A stretch of 64,000 nt of DNA, from the NCBI RefSeq assembly GCF_900142035.1, contig NZ_FQZI01000002.1, positions 738,780-802,779 of the forward strand. Reading direction: 5' to 3'. Origin of the DNA: Flavobacterium terrae (GTDB lineage: Bacteria; Bacteroidota; Bacteroidia; Flavobacteriales; Flavobacteriaceae). Of this stretch, positions 17,165-26,298 are shown one piece after another. Numbering within the stretch: the first letter of the stretch is position 1; every line of letters starts with the position of its first letter. The notes beneath the pieces were generated by a model. The model did not search any database, had not been told where the DNA came from, and saw nothing but the letters and a program-made list of their open reading frames with translations. The translations under genes and the position numbers were made by a program.

Positions 17165-18601
17165 TTAATTCCAACCACCACCTAGTGCTTTGTAAATATT
17201 TACCATAGCATTAAGCTGTTGCATTTTTGTCTCTATTAAATCAAATCTCGATTCTAGTGCATCACGTTGCGTTAATAAAACTTCCATATAATCTGCTCTT
17301 GCAGAACGAAACAATTCGTTTGAAATCGAAATTGAAGCCGTAAGCGCCTCAACTTGTTGAGCTCTTAAATTATAACTTTTTTCTAAGTTGCTGATTTTTG
17401 AAACTTGATTAGCCACCTCAACATAACTGTTTAAAATTGTTTGTTCATAGTTATAAACTGCCTGAATTTGTTTTGCATTTGCAGTATTATAACTTGCTTT
17501 TATTGCATTACGATTTATAAGCGGTGCTACTAAATCACCAGCTAAAGAATATAGTAATGATTTTGGTTTAAAAACATAACTAGGATCAAAAGCCTGATAA
17601 CCTATTCCTGCTGTAATACCTATAGAAGGATAAAATCTAGCTCTTGCAGCCTTTACATCTAATTTAGAAGCTTCTAATTCAAATTCTGCTTGGCGAATAT
17701 CAGGTCTGTTCTTTAAAAGTTGAGATGGAATTCCTGCATGCACAATATTTGGCAAAATATCATTAAACGCTACTGTACTTCTATCTACATGTTGCGGAAA
17801 TCTACCTACTAAAAAGTTGATTTTATTCTCTGTTTCAACAACTTTTTGTTGCACCTCAAACTGAAGACTTTTTGTTTTAAATACCTCAGCTTCAAATTTT
17901 TTCACTGCCAATTCAGTAACACGAGCAGCTTCTTTTTGAACTTTTACAATTTCTAAAGCATTACTTTGAATTTCAATATTTTGATTAACAATCAGTAATT
18001 GATTGTCTAAAGCTAATAACTCATAGTAAGAGTTTGCAATCTCACTAATTAAATTAGTAACCATAAAATTTTTACCTTCAACTGAAGAAAGATATCTATT
18101 TACAGCTGCTTTTTTTCCATTACGAAGCTTTTTCCAAATGTCTAACTCCCAATTGGCAACTATTCCAATATTGTAATCTTGTAAAGGCTCAGGCATTTCT
18201 TTTCCTTCTTCAATTTCGGTATTAGCCTCCATTGCACCAATATTGGTATAACGAGCACGTTTATCAACTGCCGCTCCTGCTTTTAATCCAACAAATGGAA
18301 GATACTCTCCTTTTCGTGCTTTAATTTCATTTTTTGCAATTTCAATTTCTTGCATTGTAATATTCAGTTCCTGATTATTTTTCAACGCCTCATCAATTAG
18401 TGCTTGCAGGTAAGTATCATTAAAATACTCTTTCCATGAAATTTTTGCAGAATTAACAGTATCCTGAACAGTCGCAAACTGTTCAGGCATATTTTTATTT
18501 TCATTTCTTTTAGCAACATCAGGAGTTTTACAACTAATTATAGTCAACAAAACTAAAGCAGAAGCTACTAACGAAATTTTAAAATTTTTATTTACTCTCA
18601 T
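17165..18601 (-). CDS. Outer-membrane efflux lipoprotein (TolC/OprM-like, NodT family)
   Basis: This third gene of the RND efflux operon encodes a 478-aa outer-membrane channel. The ATG at 18601 gives a lipoprotein signal (MRVNKNFKISLVASALVLL, then TIISC). An upstream in-frame start at 18637 would add 12 non-signal residues. The two OEP repeats show as YLQALIDEALKNNQELN..., NSYYELLALDNQ..., LLKNRPDIRQAEFELEAS, and a second coiled-coil hairpin ending ALGGGWN. It overlaps the RND gene by 14 nt, which indicates translational coupling. It forms the exit duct for the permease encoded upstream. Confidence 0.92.
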   Translation of the reverse strand: MRVNKNFKISLVASALVLLTIISCKTPDVAKRNENKNMPEQFATVQDTVNSAKISWKEYFNDTYLQALIDEALKNNQELNITMQEIEIAKNEIKARKGEYLPFVGLKAGAAVDKRARYTNIGAMEANTEIEEGKEMPEPLQDYNIGIVANWELDIWKKLRNGKKAAVNRYLSSVEGKNFMVTNLISEIANSYYELLALDNQLLIVNQNIEIQSNALEIVKVQKEAARVTELAVKKFEAEVFKTKSLQFEVQQKVVETENKINFLVGRFPQHVDRSTVAFNDILPNIVHAGIPSQLLKNRPDIRQAEFELEASKLDVKAARARFYPSIGITAGIGYQAFDPSYVFKPKSLLYSLAGDLVAPLINRNAIKASYNTANAKQIQAVYNYEQTILNSYVEVANQVSKISNLEKSYNLRAQQVEALTASISISNELFRSARADYMEVLLTQRDALESRFDLIETKMQQLNAMVNIYKALGGGWN

Positions 18602-21600
18602 CATTTTCTTCGTCGTGTTTATTTGTTTTAAAATCATCTATCATGTGAACAAAATTCTCTGTTAAAGAACTTTCCTCTTCATCTTTAATTAACTTTCTAC
18701 CATCTGCTAATGTTCCAAAAATGTAATACAAACCAGGAACAATAATTACTCCGAAAATAGTTCCAAATAACATTCCTCCTAGAGCTGCACCACCAATGGT
18801 TCTATTACCAATTGCTCCAGCTCCTGTTGCAATGATTAATGGAATTAATCCGGCGATGAACGCAAATGATGTCATCAAAATTGGACGGAAACGAACTTTA
18901 GCTCCTTCAATAGCCGCATCTAGAATCGTAAATCCTTCATTGCGCTTCTGGATGGCAAACTCAACAATTAACACGGCATTTTTACCGAGTAATCCAACAA
19001 GCATGATTAATCCAATTTGGGCATAAATATTATTCTCTAAGCCCATTAACTGTAGTACAAGGAAAGAACCAAAAATACCTACAGGAAGAGAAAGTATTAC
19101 CGATAACGGAATAATGAAACTTTCATACTGTGCTGCTAATACAAAGTATACGAATGCTAACACAATTAAGAAAATATAGATTGATTCGTTACCTCTGTTT
19201 GATTCATCAAACGAAAGTCCTTCCCAAGCAATATCATATCCTTTTGGTAATGATGTTTGAGCTACTTCTCGTATTGCTTGAATAGCATCGGCAGTGGTAT
19301 AGCCTTCAGCAGGTAAACCTTGAATAGCCGATGAATTATACATGTTATAACGTGTAATCTCATTTGGTCCTTGCCCCTTTTTAAGTGTCATAAACGCTGA
19401 ATACGGAACCATTTCTCCATGATCGTTTTTAACAAACATGTTTAGGATGTCTGAAGGAAGTCTTCTAAATTTAGGATCCGACTGAACATACACTTTAAAG
19501 AAACGGCCAAACTTAATGAAACCTTGTTCGTATGTACTACCAATCATAATGTTAAGGTTCTCCATAGCTTTCCCTATAGAAACTCCTTTTTGCATTGCTA
19601 GGTCATTATTAATCTCTAATTCATATTGAGGATAATTAGCCGCAAAGAATGTAAACAATCCAGTTAACTCTTTACGCTTACCTAAATCTTCCATGAATTT
19701 TTTATTAATTCTGTCAAAATCTTGGTAATCAGTAGTTGTATTTTTATCTAACAAACGCATAGAGAAACCTCCAGAAGAACCAAATCCTGGGATTGCTGGT
19801 GGCTCAAAGTACTCCACAATAGCTCCTAATCCATGAGACTTTTCTTCTAAATCTTCCATTATCTCTTTTACAGTATGCTCACGCTCATCCCATGGTTTTA
19901 AGTTGATAAGACAAGTTCCTGCATTAGATCCTCGACCTTCCGTCATAATTTCATAACCTGCTAATGAAGATACTGACTCAACACCATCAACTTTTTCACA
20001 TATTTTTTGAAGTCTTTGTGAAACTTGATTTGTAGTTTCTAATGTAGATCCAGGAGGCGTTTGAATAATAGCATAAATAGTACCTTGATCCTCACTTGGA
20101 ATAAATCCAGAAGGTAAAATTTTGTTCACATAGAAAGTACCAGCACAAAACACTAATAGCACTCCAAAAGTTACAACTCTTCTACTAACAATTGATTTCA
20201 ATAAGGCTACATATTTACCTGTCATTTTATCAAATGCCATATTGAACTTATCTAATGCTTTTGTCAATATATTCTTTTTGCGTTCATGACCATGATGATT
20301 TTTCAACATGATAGCACATAAAACAGGCGTTAACGTAAGAGCGATTAGTGCCGAAATCACAATTGAACTCGCCATTGTAATCGAGAATTGACGATAGAAA
20401 GTTCCTACTGGACCGCTCATGAATGAAATTGGCAAAAATACCGAAACCATTACCGCAGTAATTGCGATTACCGCACCACTTATTTCTCCTAATACTTTTT
20501 TAACAGCTTTGTATGGTGTAATATGTGGATCTTCTTCAAACTTGGCATGCACCGCCTCCACGACGACTATGGCATCATCGACCACAATACCAATAGCTAG
20601 TACTAATGCAAACAATGTCACTAAGTTAATTGAAAGTCCAAAGAACTGTATTACAAAGAAAGCTCCAATTAACGATACCGGAACCGCTAAAATAGGAATC
20701 AAAGTAGAACGCCAATCCCCTAAGAAAACAAACACTACCAAAGCCACAAGAATGAAGGCATCACGTAATGTATCTATTACCTGCTCGATTGAAGCATCTA
20801 AGAACTGTGAAACGTCATAACTAATTTTATAATCTACTCCCGGAGGGAAAGATTTTTTCATTTCTTCAAGCTTGGCTTTAATTTCCTTAATTACATCACT
20901 TGCGTTACTTCCATAATTTTGTTTTAATACAATTGCTGCTGAAGCATGTCCATCTAGATTTGAGTAAATATCAAAGAATTCACTTCCTAACTCAACTTTT
21001 CCAATATCTTTTAAACGAATGCTTTCTCCTTGCGAATTAGCTCGAATAATTACATTTTCATACTCACTAGGCTCACTATATCTTCCTTTGTATGTTAATA
21101 CATATTCTAATGATTGCGCGGCAATACCCGAACTTTGTCCAATACGTCCTGGACGACCAATGATACTTTGTTCACCAAGTGCATCCATTACTTCATCTAC
21201 AGAAATATTGTAAGCTCTCATACGATCTGGATTTAACCAAACACGCATAGCATAGGTTCTACTTCCTAATATTTGCGAACGAGCAACTCCTTTTAATCGG
21301 TTGATTTCAGGAATCATTTTAACACTAGCATAGTTGTACAAGAATTTTTCGTCGATACTCTTATCTTTTGAAAATAAATTCACGTACATCAACATACTTG
21401 GCTGGATAGGTGTAATTACTACTCCTTCACGCTGAACCAATTCAGGTAAAAGAGGCATTACTTGATCAACCCTAGTCTTTACTCGAACTACAGCTTGATT
21501 GGGATCTGTTCCAGGTTCAAAAATGATTCTAAGGGTAGCTTCACCAGCACTAGTAGCATCTGTAGCCATGTAACGCATTCCTTCAACACCATTTATGGAA

Positions 21601-21800
21601 TTTTCAAGTGTAATAAGCGTTGATTTAACTAAAACATCGGCACTAGCTCCTGGGTAAGCAATAAATATGTTTACCGTGGTTGGTGCGATTTGGGGGAACT
21701 GAGATATTGGCAATTGTTTGATTGCCAATGACCCTACAAAAAGTATTATGATTGAAATTACAATCGCAAATACAGGTCTATGTATAAATTTGCTAAACAT
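18588..21800 (-). CDS. RND multidrug efflux permease (AcrB/HAE1 family)
   Basis: This 1070-aa inner-membrane proton antiporter starts MFSKFIHRPVFAIVISII, the typical first helix. The two tandem porter/TM halves are seen, including GIVVDDAIVVVEAV with the paired Asp of TM4 used in proton relay, the loop SGFIPSEDQGTIYAIIQTPP, and FGSSGGFSMRLLD in the porter domain. Length and motifs fit hydrophobe/amphiphile exporters rather than heavy-metal CzcA types. The membrane-fusion gene ends 23 nt upstream and the outer-membrane gene overlaps its 3' end. Substrates are unknown, and no local TetR or two-component regulator is present. Confidence 0.95.
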   Translation of the reverse strand: MFSKFIHRPVFAIVISIIILFVGSLAIKQLPISQFPQIAPTTVNIFIAYPGASADVLVKSTLITLENSINGVEGMRYMATDATSAGEATLRIIFEPGTDPNQAVVRVKTRVDQVMPLLPELVQREGVVITPIQPSMLMYVNLFSKDKSIDEKFLYNYASVKMIPEINRLKGVARSQILGSRTYAMRVWLNPDRMRAYNISVDEVMDALGEQSIIGRPGRIGQSSGIAAQSLEYVLTYKGRYSEPSEYENVIIRANSQGESIRLKDIGKVELGSEFFDIYSNLDGHASAAIVLKQNYGSNASDVIKEIKAKLEEMKKSFPPGVDYKISYDVSQFLDASIEQVIDTLRDAFILVALVVFVFLGDWRSTLIPILAVPVSLIGAFFVIQFFGLSINLVTLFALVLAIGIVVDDAIVVVEAVHAKFEEDPHITPYKAVKKVLGEISGAVIAITAVMVSVFLPISFMSGPVGTFYRQFSITMASSIVISALIALTLTPVLCAIMLKNHHGHERKKNILTKALDKFNMAFDKMTGKYVALLKSIVSRRVVTFGVLLVFCAGTFYVNKILPSGFIPSEDQGTIYAIIQTPPGSTLETTNQVSQRLQKICEKVDGVESVSSLAGYEIMTEGRGSNAGTCLINLKPWDEREHTVKEIMEDLEEKSHGLGAIVEYFEPPAIPGFGSSGGFSMRLLDKNTTTDYQDFDRINKKFMEDLGKRKELTGLFTFFAANYPQYELEINNDLAMQKGVSIGKAMENLNIMIGSTYEQGFIKFGRFFKVYVQSDPKFRRLPSDILNMFVKNDHGEMVPYSAFMTLKKGQGPNEITRYNMYNSSAIQGLPAEGYTTADAIQAIREVAQTSLPKGYDIAWEGLSFDESNRGNESIYIFLIVLAFVYFVLAAQYESFIIPLSVILSLPVGIFGSFLVLQLMGLENNIYAQIGLIMLVGLLGKNAVLIVEFAIQKRNEGFTILDAAIEGAKVRFRPILMTSFAFIAGLIPLIIATGAGAIGNRTIGGAALGGMLFGTIFGVIIVPGLYYIFGTLADGRKLIKDEEESSLTENFVHMIDDFKTNKHDEENDESK

Positions 21801-21823
21801 TTTTCTCTTTATTTACGATTAAA

Positions 21824-22909
21824 TTATTCGGCGTATAGTTCTAAATGAGACAATACAGATTGTGGCTTAACAAACTCAAATTCAATCTTTTCATTCTCTT
21901 TAACTAGTCTTAATCCTTCCAAAAGAATTTTATCTCCTTCAGATAAACCACTGCTAATAGCAAATATGTGTGGTAATTCAGCAGCAATTGTAATAGCTCT
22001 TGATTTCACCTCATTGTTTTTATCAATTACATACACATACTTTTTCTCTAATACTTCAAAAGTGGCTTTTTGCGGAATCAACAAAGCATTTTTAAGAGGA
22101 AGACTCACTTGTACACTTCCTGTTTCTCCATGACGCAGTAATCCCTTAGGATTAGGGAATGTAGCTCTAAAAGGAATGTTACCTGTTTCGTTATTAAAGT
22201 CGGCTTCGATAGTTTCAACTACGCCTGTGTAGGGAAAAATTTCATTGTTAGCCATTAATAGACTTACCTTTGTTTTAACATTGGTACTTGCTTTAGACTT
22301 ATAATCTAAATATTCAGCCTCAGGAACATTGTAATACGTCCACATCTTACTGTTATCAGACATATTTGTTAGTAGTTCACCTTCTTCAAGCAAACTACCT
22401 AAGCGTACGTGAAATTTATCTACAATTCCATCAAAAGGAGCTCTAATCTCTGTAAACTGTAGATGAACTTTATTTAAAGCTAATTCAGCGTTAGCTTTAT
22501 CCAATTTGGCCTTTGCCATAGCCAATTCGTTTGGAGAGACTACATTTTTATCTGAAAGCTTCTTAGTGTTTTGGTATTCAATTTGAGCAAAATTAGCTTC
22601 TGCTTGTGCTCTTTGTACTTCAGCTCTGTAAAGATTAGGCATAATTTGGAACAACAATTGTCCTTTTTTTACAAATTGACCTTCATCAACGAAAATCTTT
22701 TGCAAATAACCTCTTTCCTGAGCTCTAAGCTCTATATGGTTGATAGATTGGATTTGGCAAACGTATGATTTAGTAATTAAAGTATCCTTTTTAACAGGAC
22801 TAGTTACTAAAAATTTTGTTTCTTCTTTTTTTTCTTCTTTTTTGCTGTTGCAGCTAGCATTAAACAATAAGCCACATAAGCTAACTAGCATTAAAATTCT
22901 TTTAGCCAT
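21824..22909 (-). CDS. RND efflux periplasmic adaptor (membrane fusion) lipoprotein
   Basis: This first gene of the efflux operon encodes a 361-aa AcrA-like adaptor linking permease and channel. ATG 22909 gives MAKRILMLVSLCGLLFNASC, a lipoprotein signal with Cys20. The upstream in-frame codon at 22921 is TTG and adds nothing useful. The lipoyl/barrel-sandwich halves appear as IELRAQERGYLQKIFVDEGQ and FTEIRAPFDGIVDKFHVRLG with an alpha hairpin between them. A beta-barrel and membrane-proximal domain follow. Confidence 0.93.
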   Translation of the reverse strand: MAKRILMLVSLCGLLFNASCNSKKEEKKEETKFLVTSPVKKDTLITKSYVCQIQSINHIELRAQERGYLQKIFVDEGQFVKKGQLLFQIMPNLYRAEVQRAQAEANFAQIEYQNTKKLSDKNVVSPNELAMAKAKLDKANAELALNKVHLQFTEIRAPFDGIVDKFHVRLGSLLEEGELLTNMSDNSKMWTYYNVPEAEYLDYKSKASTNVKTKVSLLMANNEIFPYTGVVETIEADFNNETGNIPFRATFPNPKGLLRHGETGSVQVSLPLKNALLIPQKATFEVLEKKYVYVIDKNNEVKSRAITIAAELPHIFAISSGLSEGDKILLEGLRLVKENEKIEFEFVKPQSVLSHLELYAE

Positions 22910-23026
22910 AATAATAAACAATAAATAAATGGAAATAATTTCGGGTAATAATCAAATCTTAAAGCAGTCAAAAAAAGACATACTTATAGATGCTAATTAT
23001 TAAAAAATGATGTTAATTGTGAAAAA

Positions 23027-23440
23027 TCAAATTCTGTAAACACAGAAAATAATGTGTAAAGAATCAATTGTCGATAAGTACGACATGAACTTAAAAGAGC
23101 TAAGTCCGTTCTTTTTTACAATATCATAATTTCCAGAAAGAATTCCAGAGAAGAAATTTAAATAGTAAACTGGTGAAGCAAACGACTGAGAAGGAACATG
23201 GTAATCTTCTGTATCATTCTCATTTTCTGAAATCTCAATTACATCTCTACTACTTTCTAACGTTGAAACATAATGCTTGTAATGAGTTCTTAAACTAAAC
23301 TCAGAAAATTTTACACCTGATGGTGTTGTTTGATCAATATTTAGTAACGAAGTATCATCCTTTGTCGAATAAGCAAATACTGCATTTCCAATCAACAAGG
23401 ATACTAAAAAGAAAAAGATATATTTTAAAAATCCCTTCAT
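23027..23440 (-). CDS. Hypothetical exported protein of 137 aa
   Basis: I do not recognise a family. From ATG 23440 the protein starts MKGFLKYIFFFLVSLLIGNA with a signal peptide ending AVFAYS. It has an acidic middle (EISENENDTEDY) and ends in a hydrophobic DSLHIIFCVYRI tail typical of small Flavobacteriia proteins. The ATG ten codons upstream (23470) is in frame, but a good promoter (TTG, 20 nt, TACTTTTG) lies between the two, favouring 23440. It lies upstream of and in the same direction as the efflux operon, separated by 117 nt. Confidence 0.6.
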   Translation of the reverse strand: MKGFLKYIFFFLVSLLIGNAVFAYSTKDDTSLLNIDQTTPSGVKFSEFSLRTHYKHYVSTLESSRDVIEISENENDTEDYHVPSQSFASPVYYLNFFSGILSGNYDIVKKNGLSSFKFMSYLSTIDSLHIIFCVYRI

Positions 23441-23448
23441 ACTTGGCG

Positions 23449-23479
23449 CAAAAGTATACAAACTAAACATTTAATACAA
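23449..23479 (-). promoter_or_regulatory. Promoter of the 137-aa hypothetical gene, 8 nt before its ATG
   Basis: On the minus strand TTG (23477-23479), a 20-nt spacer and TACTTTTG (23449-23456). Only 8 nt separate the box from ATG 23440, so the leader would be a few nt at most. Confidence 0.5.
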
Positions 23480-23578
23480 TAAGTAAATGTATAATTTACT
23501 GTTAATAAATCACTATTTCATTAAAATCATTTAATAATACACAGAAAATTCAGAGTCATTTTTAGTACAAAATTTGTG

Positions 23579-23586
23579 TATTTTTG
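23579..23586 (+). promoter_or_regulatory. -7 promoter box for fabD
   Basis: TATTTTTG matches TAnnTTTG, 40 nt before the fabD ATG. Confidence 0.45.
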
Positions 23587-23626
23587 CTTTTACAAATAAA
23601 ACAAAATCAATTTATAATTTAATATA

Positions 23627-24496
23627 ATGAAAGCATACGTTTTTCCTGGTCAAGGTGCCCAATTTACAGGAATGGGTAAAGATTTATACGAATCATCTGA
23701 ATTAGCAAAAGAGTTATTTGAAAAAGCTAATGAAATTTTAGGTTTCCGTATCACAGACATTATGTTTGAAGGTACTGCCGAGGAATTAAAAGAAACAAAA
23801 GTAACACAACCAGCCGTTTTTTTACATTCCGTTATTTTAGCCAAAGTATTAAATGTAAAGCCAGATATGGTTGCTGGTCACTCACTAGGAGAATTTTCTG
23901 CACTTGTTGTAAATGGAGCATTATCTTTTGAAGATGGTTTAAAATTAGTTTCTCAAAGAGCATTGGCTATGCAAGAAGCCTGTGAAATTACTCCAAGTAC
24001 TATGGCCGCTGTTTTAAACCTAGAAGACAAAGTAGTAGAAGACATTTGTGCTTCTATTGACGGAGTTGTAGTAGCGGCAAATTATAATTGTCCTGGTCAA
24101 TTAGTAATTTCAGGAGAATTAAAAGCGGTAGAAGTTGCATGCGAAAAAATGAAAGAAGCAGGAGCAAAACGTGCATTAATTTTACCAGTTGGCGGTGCTT
24201 TTCACTCACCAATGATGGAACCCGCAAGAGAAAAACTTGCTGCTGCTATTGAAGCAACCATTTTCAACACCCCGTCTTGCCCTGTTTATCAAAATGTTAC
24301 AGCAAGTGCAGTAACTGAACCATCTGAAATCAAGAAAAATCTAATTGCTCAATTAACTGGAGCAGTAAAATGGACTCAATCTGTACAACAAATGATTGCA
24401 GATGGAGCAACTAGCTTTACTGAGGTTGGTCCTGGAAAAGTGCTTGTAGGTTTAGTTAATAAGATTAACAAAGAAATTGAAACGATTTCCGCTTAA
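23627..24496 (+). CDS. fabD: Malonyl-CoA:ACP transacylase
   Basis: This 289-aa enzyme moves malonyl from CoA to acyl carrier protein for fatty-acid synthesis. The N-terminal YVFPGQGAQFTGMG, the nucleophile motif GHSLGEFSAL with Ser86, and the catalytic His in GGAFHSPMM are all present. QNVTASAV and FTEVGPGKVL mark the C-terminal part. It is monocistronic, with a promoter upstream and a terminator immediately after, and is not in a fab cluster here. Confidence 0.97.
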   Translation: MKAYVFPGQGAQFTGMGKDLYESSELAKELFEKANEILGFRITDIMFEGTAEELKETKVTQPAVFLHSVILAKVLNVKPDMVAGHSLGEFSALVVNGALSFEDGLKLVSQRALAMQEACEITPSTMAAVLNLEDKVVEDICASIDGVVVAANYNCPGQLVISGELKAVEVACEKMKEAGAKRALILPVGGAFHSPMMEPAREKLAAAIEATIFNTPSCPVYQNVTASAVTEPSEIKKNLIAQLTGAVKWTQSVQQMIADGATSFTEVGPGKVLVGLVNKINKEIETISA

Positions 24497-24516
24497 TCTA
24501 CAACATAGATATATAG

Positions 24517-24547
24517 AAACTCCGATGCTAAAACGTCGGAGTTTTTT
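24517..24547 (+). terminator. Terminator after fabD
   Basis: Stem AAACTCCGA / TCGGAGTTT followed by TTTTATTTT. Confidence 0.85.
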
Positions 24548-24557
24548 ATTTTAGTAA

Positions 24558-24565
24558 TATATTTG
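24558..24565 (+). promoter_or_regulatory. -7 promoter box for the HipA-like gene; decides the start
   Basis: TATATTTG matches TAnnTTTG. Its TTG is in frame with the gene (24563) and is easily miscalled as a start. ATG 24584 lies 18 nt further on. Confidence 0.5.
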
Positions 24566-24583
24566 TTTCAGAAGATTTCTATT

Positions 24584-25375
24584 ATGACTCCAATTGCTTT
24601 ACGAAAAATTAACGTTATGCGTTACATCACTCCTTTACGGGAAGGTGGTTCATTGCCTGCTTTGGCAGAAGCCGATGATGATTTCAAATATGTATTAAAA
24701 TTTCGAGGTGCTGGGCATGGCATAAAAGCCTTAATTGCCGAATTATTAGGTGGGGAAATTGCCCGTTATTTAGGTTTAGCAGTTCCAGAATTGGTTTTTG
24801 CCACTTTAGATGAAGCCTTTGGTCGTACTGAAGCTGATGAGGAAATTCAGGATTTATTAAAGTTCAGCCAAGGATTAAATTTAGGTTTGCACTATCTGTC
24901 TGGAGCCATCACGTATGATGCCTCAGTGAATGATTGTGACGAATTGCTTGCTTCAAAAATTGTATGGCTAGATGCTTTTATCACCAATGTAGATCGCACA
25001 TTCCGTAACACCAACCTGTTAATCTGGCACAAAGAATTGTGGTTAATTGACCACGGTGCTTCATTTTACTTTCATCATTCATGGAATAATTGGGAAGCCA
25101 GCGCCATTACACCTTTTGCACTAATCAAAGATCATGTTTTGTTACCGAAAGCAACAAAATTAGAAGAAGCTCATAAGGAATTTACATCAAAATTAAACGA
25201 AGATGTACTGCGTAAAATTGTAGCACTAATTCCTGAAGATTGGTTACTTTGGGAAGACCATTCCATTACTCCAGAAGCAATCAGAAACGTTTATTTTCAG
25301 TTCTTGATGACCCGTTTACAAAATGCCGATTTATTCTTAAAACAAGCCCAAGATGCACGAAAAGTACTTATATGA
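24584..25375 (+). CDS. HipA-like kinase-fold protein
   Basis: This 263-aa protein resembles the HipA-like kinase domain family (stand-alone, without the HipA N-subdomain). Visible elements are YVLKFRGAGHG (residues 36-46, candidate ATP-binding Lys39 and Gly-rich loop), WLDAFITNVDRTFRNTN (128-144, candidate catalytic Asp137 and metal Asn) and LIDHGASF (155-161, a DFG-like metal site). It is often found next to DUF3037, as here, where the two genes overlap by 23 nt. Whether it phosphorylates a protein, as HipA does GltX, or another molecule is unknown. No HipB-like antitoxin is adjacent. Confidence 0.75.
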   Translation: MTPIALRKINVMRYITPLREGGSLPALAEADDDFKYVLKFRGAGHGIKALIAELLGGEIARYLGLAVPELVFATLDEAFGRTEADEEIQDLLKFSQGLNLGLHYLSGAITYDASVNDCDELLASKIVWLDAFITNVDRTFRNTNLLIWHKELWLIDHGASFYFHHSWNNWEASAITPFALIKDHVLLPKATKLEEAHKEFTSKLNEDVLRKIVALIPEDWLLWEDHSITPEAIRNVYFQFLMTRLQNADLFLKQAQDARKVLI

Positions 25376-25736
25376 ATATGCCGTAATTCGTGTTGTGCCA
25401 AGGGTGGAACGCGAAGAATTTCTAAACATTGGACTGCTTCTTTTTTGCAAACAAAAAAAATACCTTCGCATGGAATATGTTATTCCGTCGGATAAAATTA
25501 GAATGTTGTGTGCGGATTTCGACTTAGAGCAGTTAGAAGAAAACATGTTTTCTTTTTGCAAAATATCAACAGGAAGTCCGGATGGAGGACCCATTGCACA
25601 ATTAGATGTTGCAGAACGTTTTCGTTGGCTCACAGCAGTACGAAGCTCCAGTATTCAAATCTCAAGACCACATCCAGGATTCAGCTTTGAATTAGACATG
25701 ACTTTTCAGAAACTTTACCACGAATTAGTTTTATAA
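25353..25736 (+). CDS. DUF3037 domain protein
   Basis: This 127-aa protein is a DUF3037 family member: YEYAVIRVVPRVEREEFLNIG at the start, then LLLFCKQKKYL and the C-terminal RPHPGFSFELDMTFQKLYH. Its ATG lies inside the HipA-like gene (23-nt overlap), so the two proteins are likely made together. The family has no established biochemical function. The arrangement suggests that it is a partner or substrate of the kinase-fold protein. Confidence 0.8.
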   Translation: MHEKYLYEYAVIRVVPRVEREEFLNIGLLLFCKQKKYLRMEYVIPSDKIRMLCADFDLEQLEENMFSFCKISTGSPDGGPIAQLDVAERFRWLTAVRSSSIQISRPHPGFSFELDMTFQKLYHELVL

Positions 25737-25862
25737 TGTAATGTTTTAACCTATCTCTTAACAATGATCTCTGCATAATTATTAAAATATTTGGATTTTT
25801 GAAATATTTTACTTAATATTTGCGTTAAATAGATTCATTATTAATTCTAAAACCTACAAAAA

Positions 25863-26114
25863 ATGAAAAAAACAATTTTTAGCCTAGCACTAGTTGTTGC
25901 TTTAATGACATCTTGCAAAGAAAAAACTCAAGACGAAGCTGCTGAAGCTGTTGATGCTGTTGGAACTGAAATGACAGAAGCTGTTGACTCAGCTGCTGCA
26001 ACCATGGACTCAGCTGCAACAGAAGTAAAAGACGCTGCTAAAGACGCTGCTGCTGCAGGAGCCGCTACAGTGGAAGAAGGAGCAAAAGCAGTAAAAGAAG
26101 AAATGAAAAAATAA
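25863..26114 (+). CDS. Ala-rich small lipoprotein, paralogue A
   Basis: This 83-aa protein starts MKKTIFSLALVVALMTSCKE, a lipoprotein signal with lipobox MTSC. The mature part is a low-complexity Ala/Glu/Asp/Val helix (TEAVDSAAATMDSAATEVKD) ending KEEMKK. The pattern suggests a long amphipathic helix on a lipid anchor. It is the first of three related genes (also 26299 and 33522). A near-consensus AATATTTG at 25815-25822 may be its -7 box. Function is unknown. Confidence 0.8.
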   Translation: MKKTIFSLALVVALMTSCKEKTQDEAAEAVDAVGTEMTEAVDSAAATMDSAATEVKDAAKDAAAAGAATVEEGAKAVKEEMKK

Positions 26115-26137
26115 TTTTTTATCATTCTATAAAAAAT

Positions 26138-26166
26138 AAAATCTGCCATAGTGCAGATTTTTTTTA
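26138..26166 (+). terminator. Terminator after lipoprotein A
   Basis: Stem AAATCTGC / GCAGATTT followed by a long T tract. A second, weaker hairpin (AAAACCTT / AAGGTTTT) follows at 26172-26194. Confidence 0.85.
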
Positions 26167-26248
26167 TCTCTAAAACCTTGATTTTAAAGGTTTTTTTAAT
26201 TTTTTTTTACTGGGAAGAAAAAAAATTTTTTTTGATAAGATATTTTTA

Positions 26249-26256
26249 TAATTTTG
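26249..26256 (+). promoter_or_regulatory. -7 promoter box for lipoprotein B
   Basis: TAATTTTG followed by CGCCCG, 42 nt before ATG 26299. The nearest TTTG upstream is only 14 nt away, so the -33 element is unclear. Confidence 0.55.
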
Positions 26257-26298
26257 CGCCCGAAAATATTATTATTATTAATTCTAATTTACAACGAA

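Noticed and set aside
24584..25375. Classical HipBA toxin-antitoxin locus
   Set aside because: No HipB-like helix-turn-helix gene is adjacent, and the protein lacks the HipA N-subdomain. Only the kinase-like core is visible.
25508..25690. Second-frame ORF inside the DUF3037 gene
   Set aside because: The other frame carries the conserved family sequence; this one has no signal or motif.
25928..26149. Minus-strand ORF of 73 codons opposite lipoprotein A
   Set aside because: It is the Ala/Ser-rich mirror of a low-complexity GCT/GCA-rich gene and has no promoter or signal of its own.
26254..26298. N-terminal extension of lipoprotein B from 26254
   Set aside because: The extension overlaps the -7 box (26249-26256), and the lipoprotein signal starts at ATG 26299.
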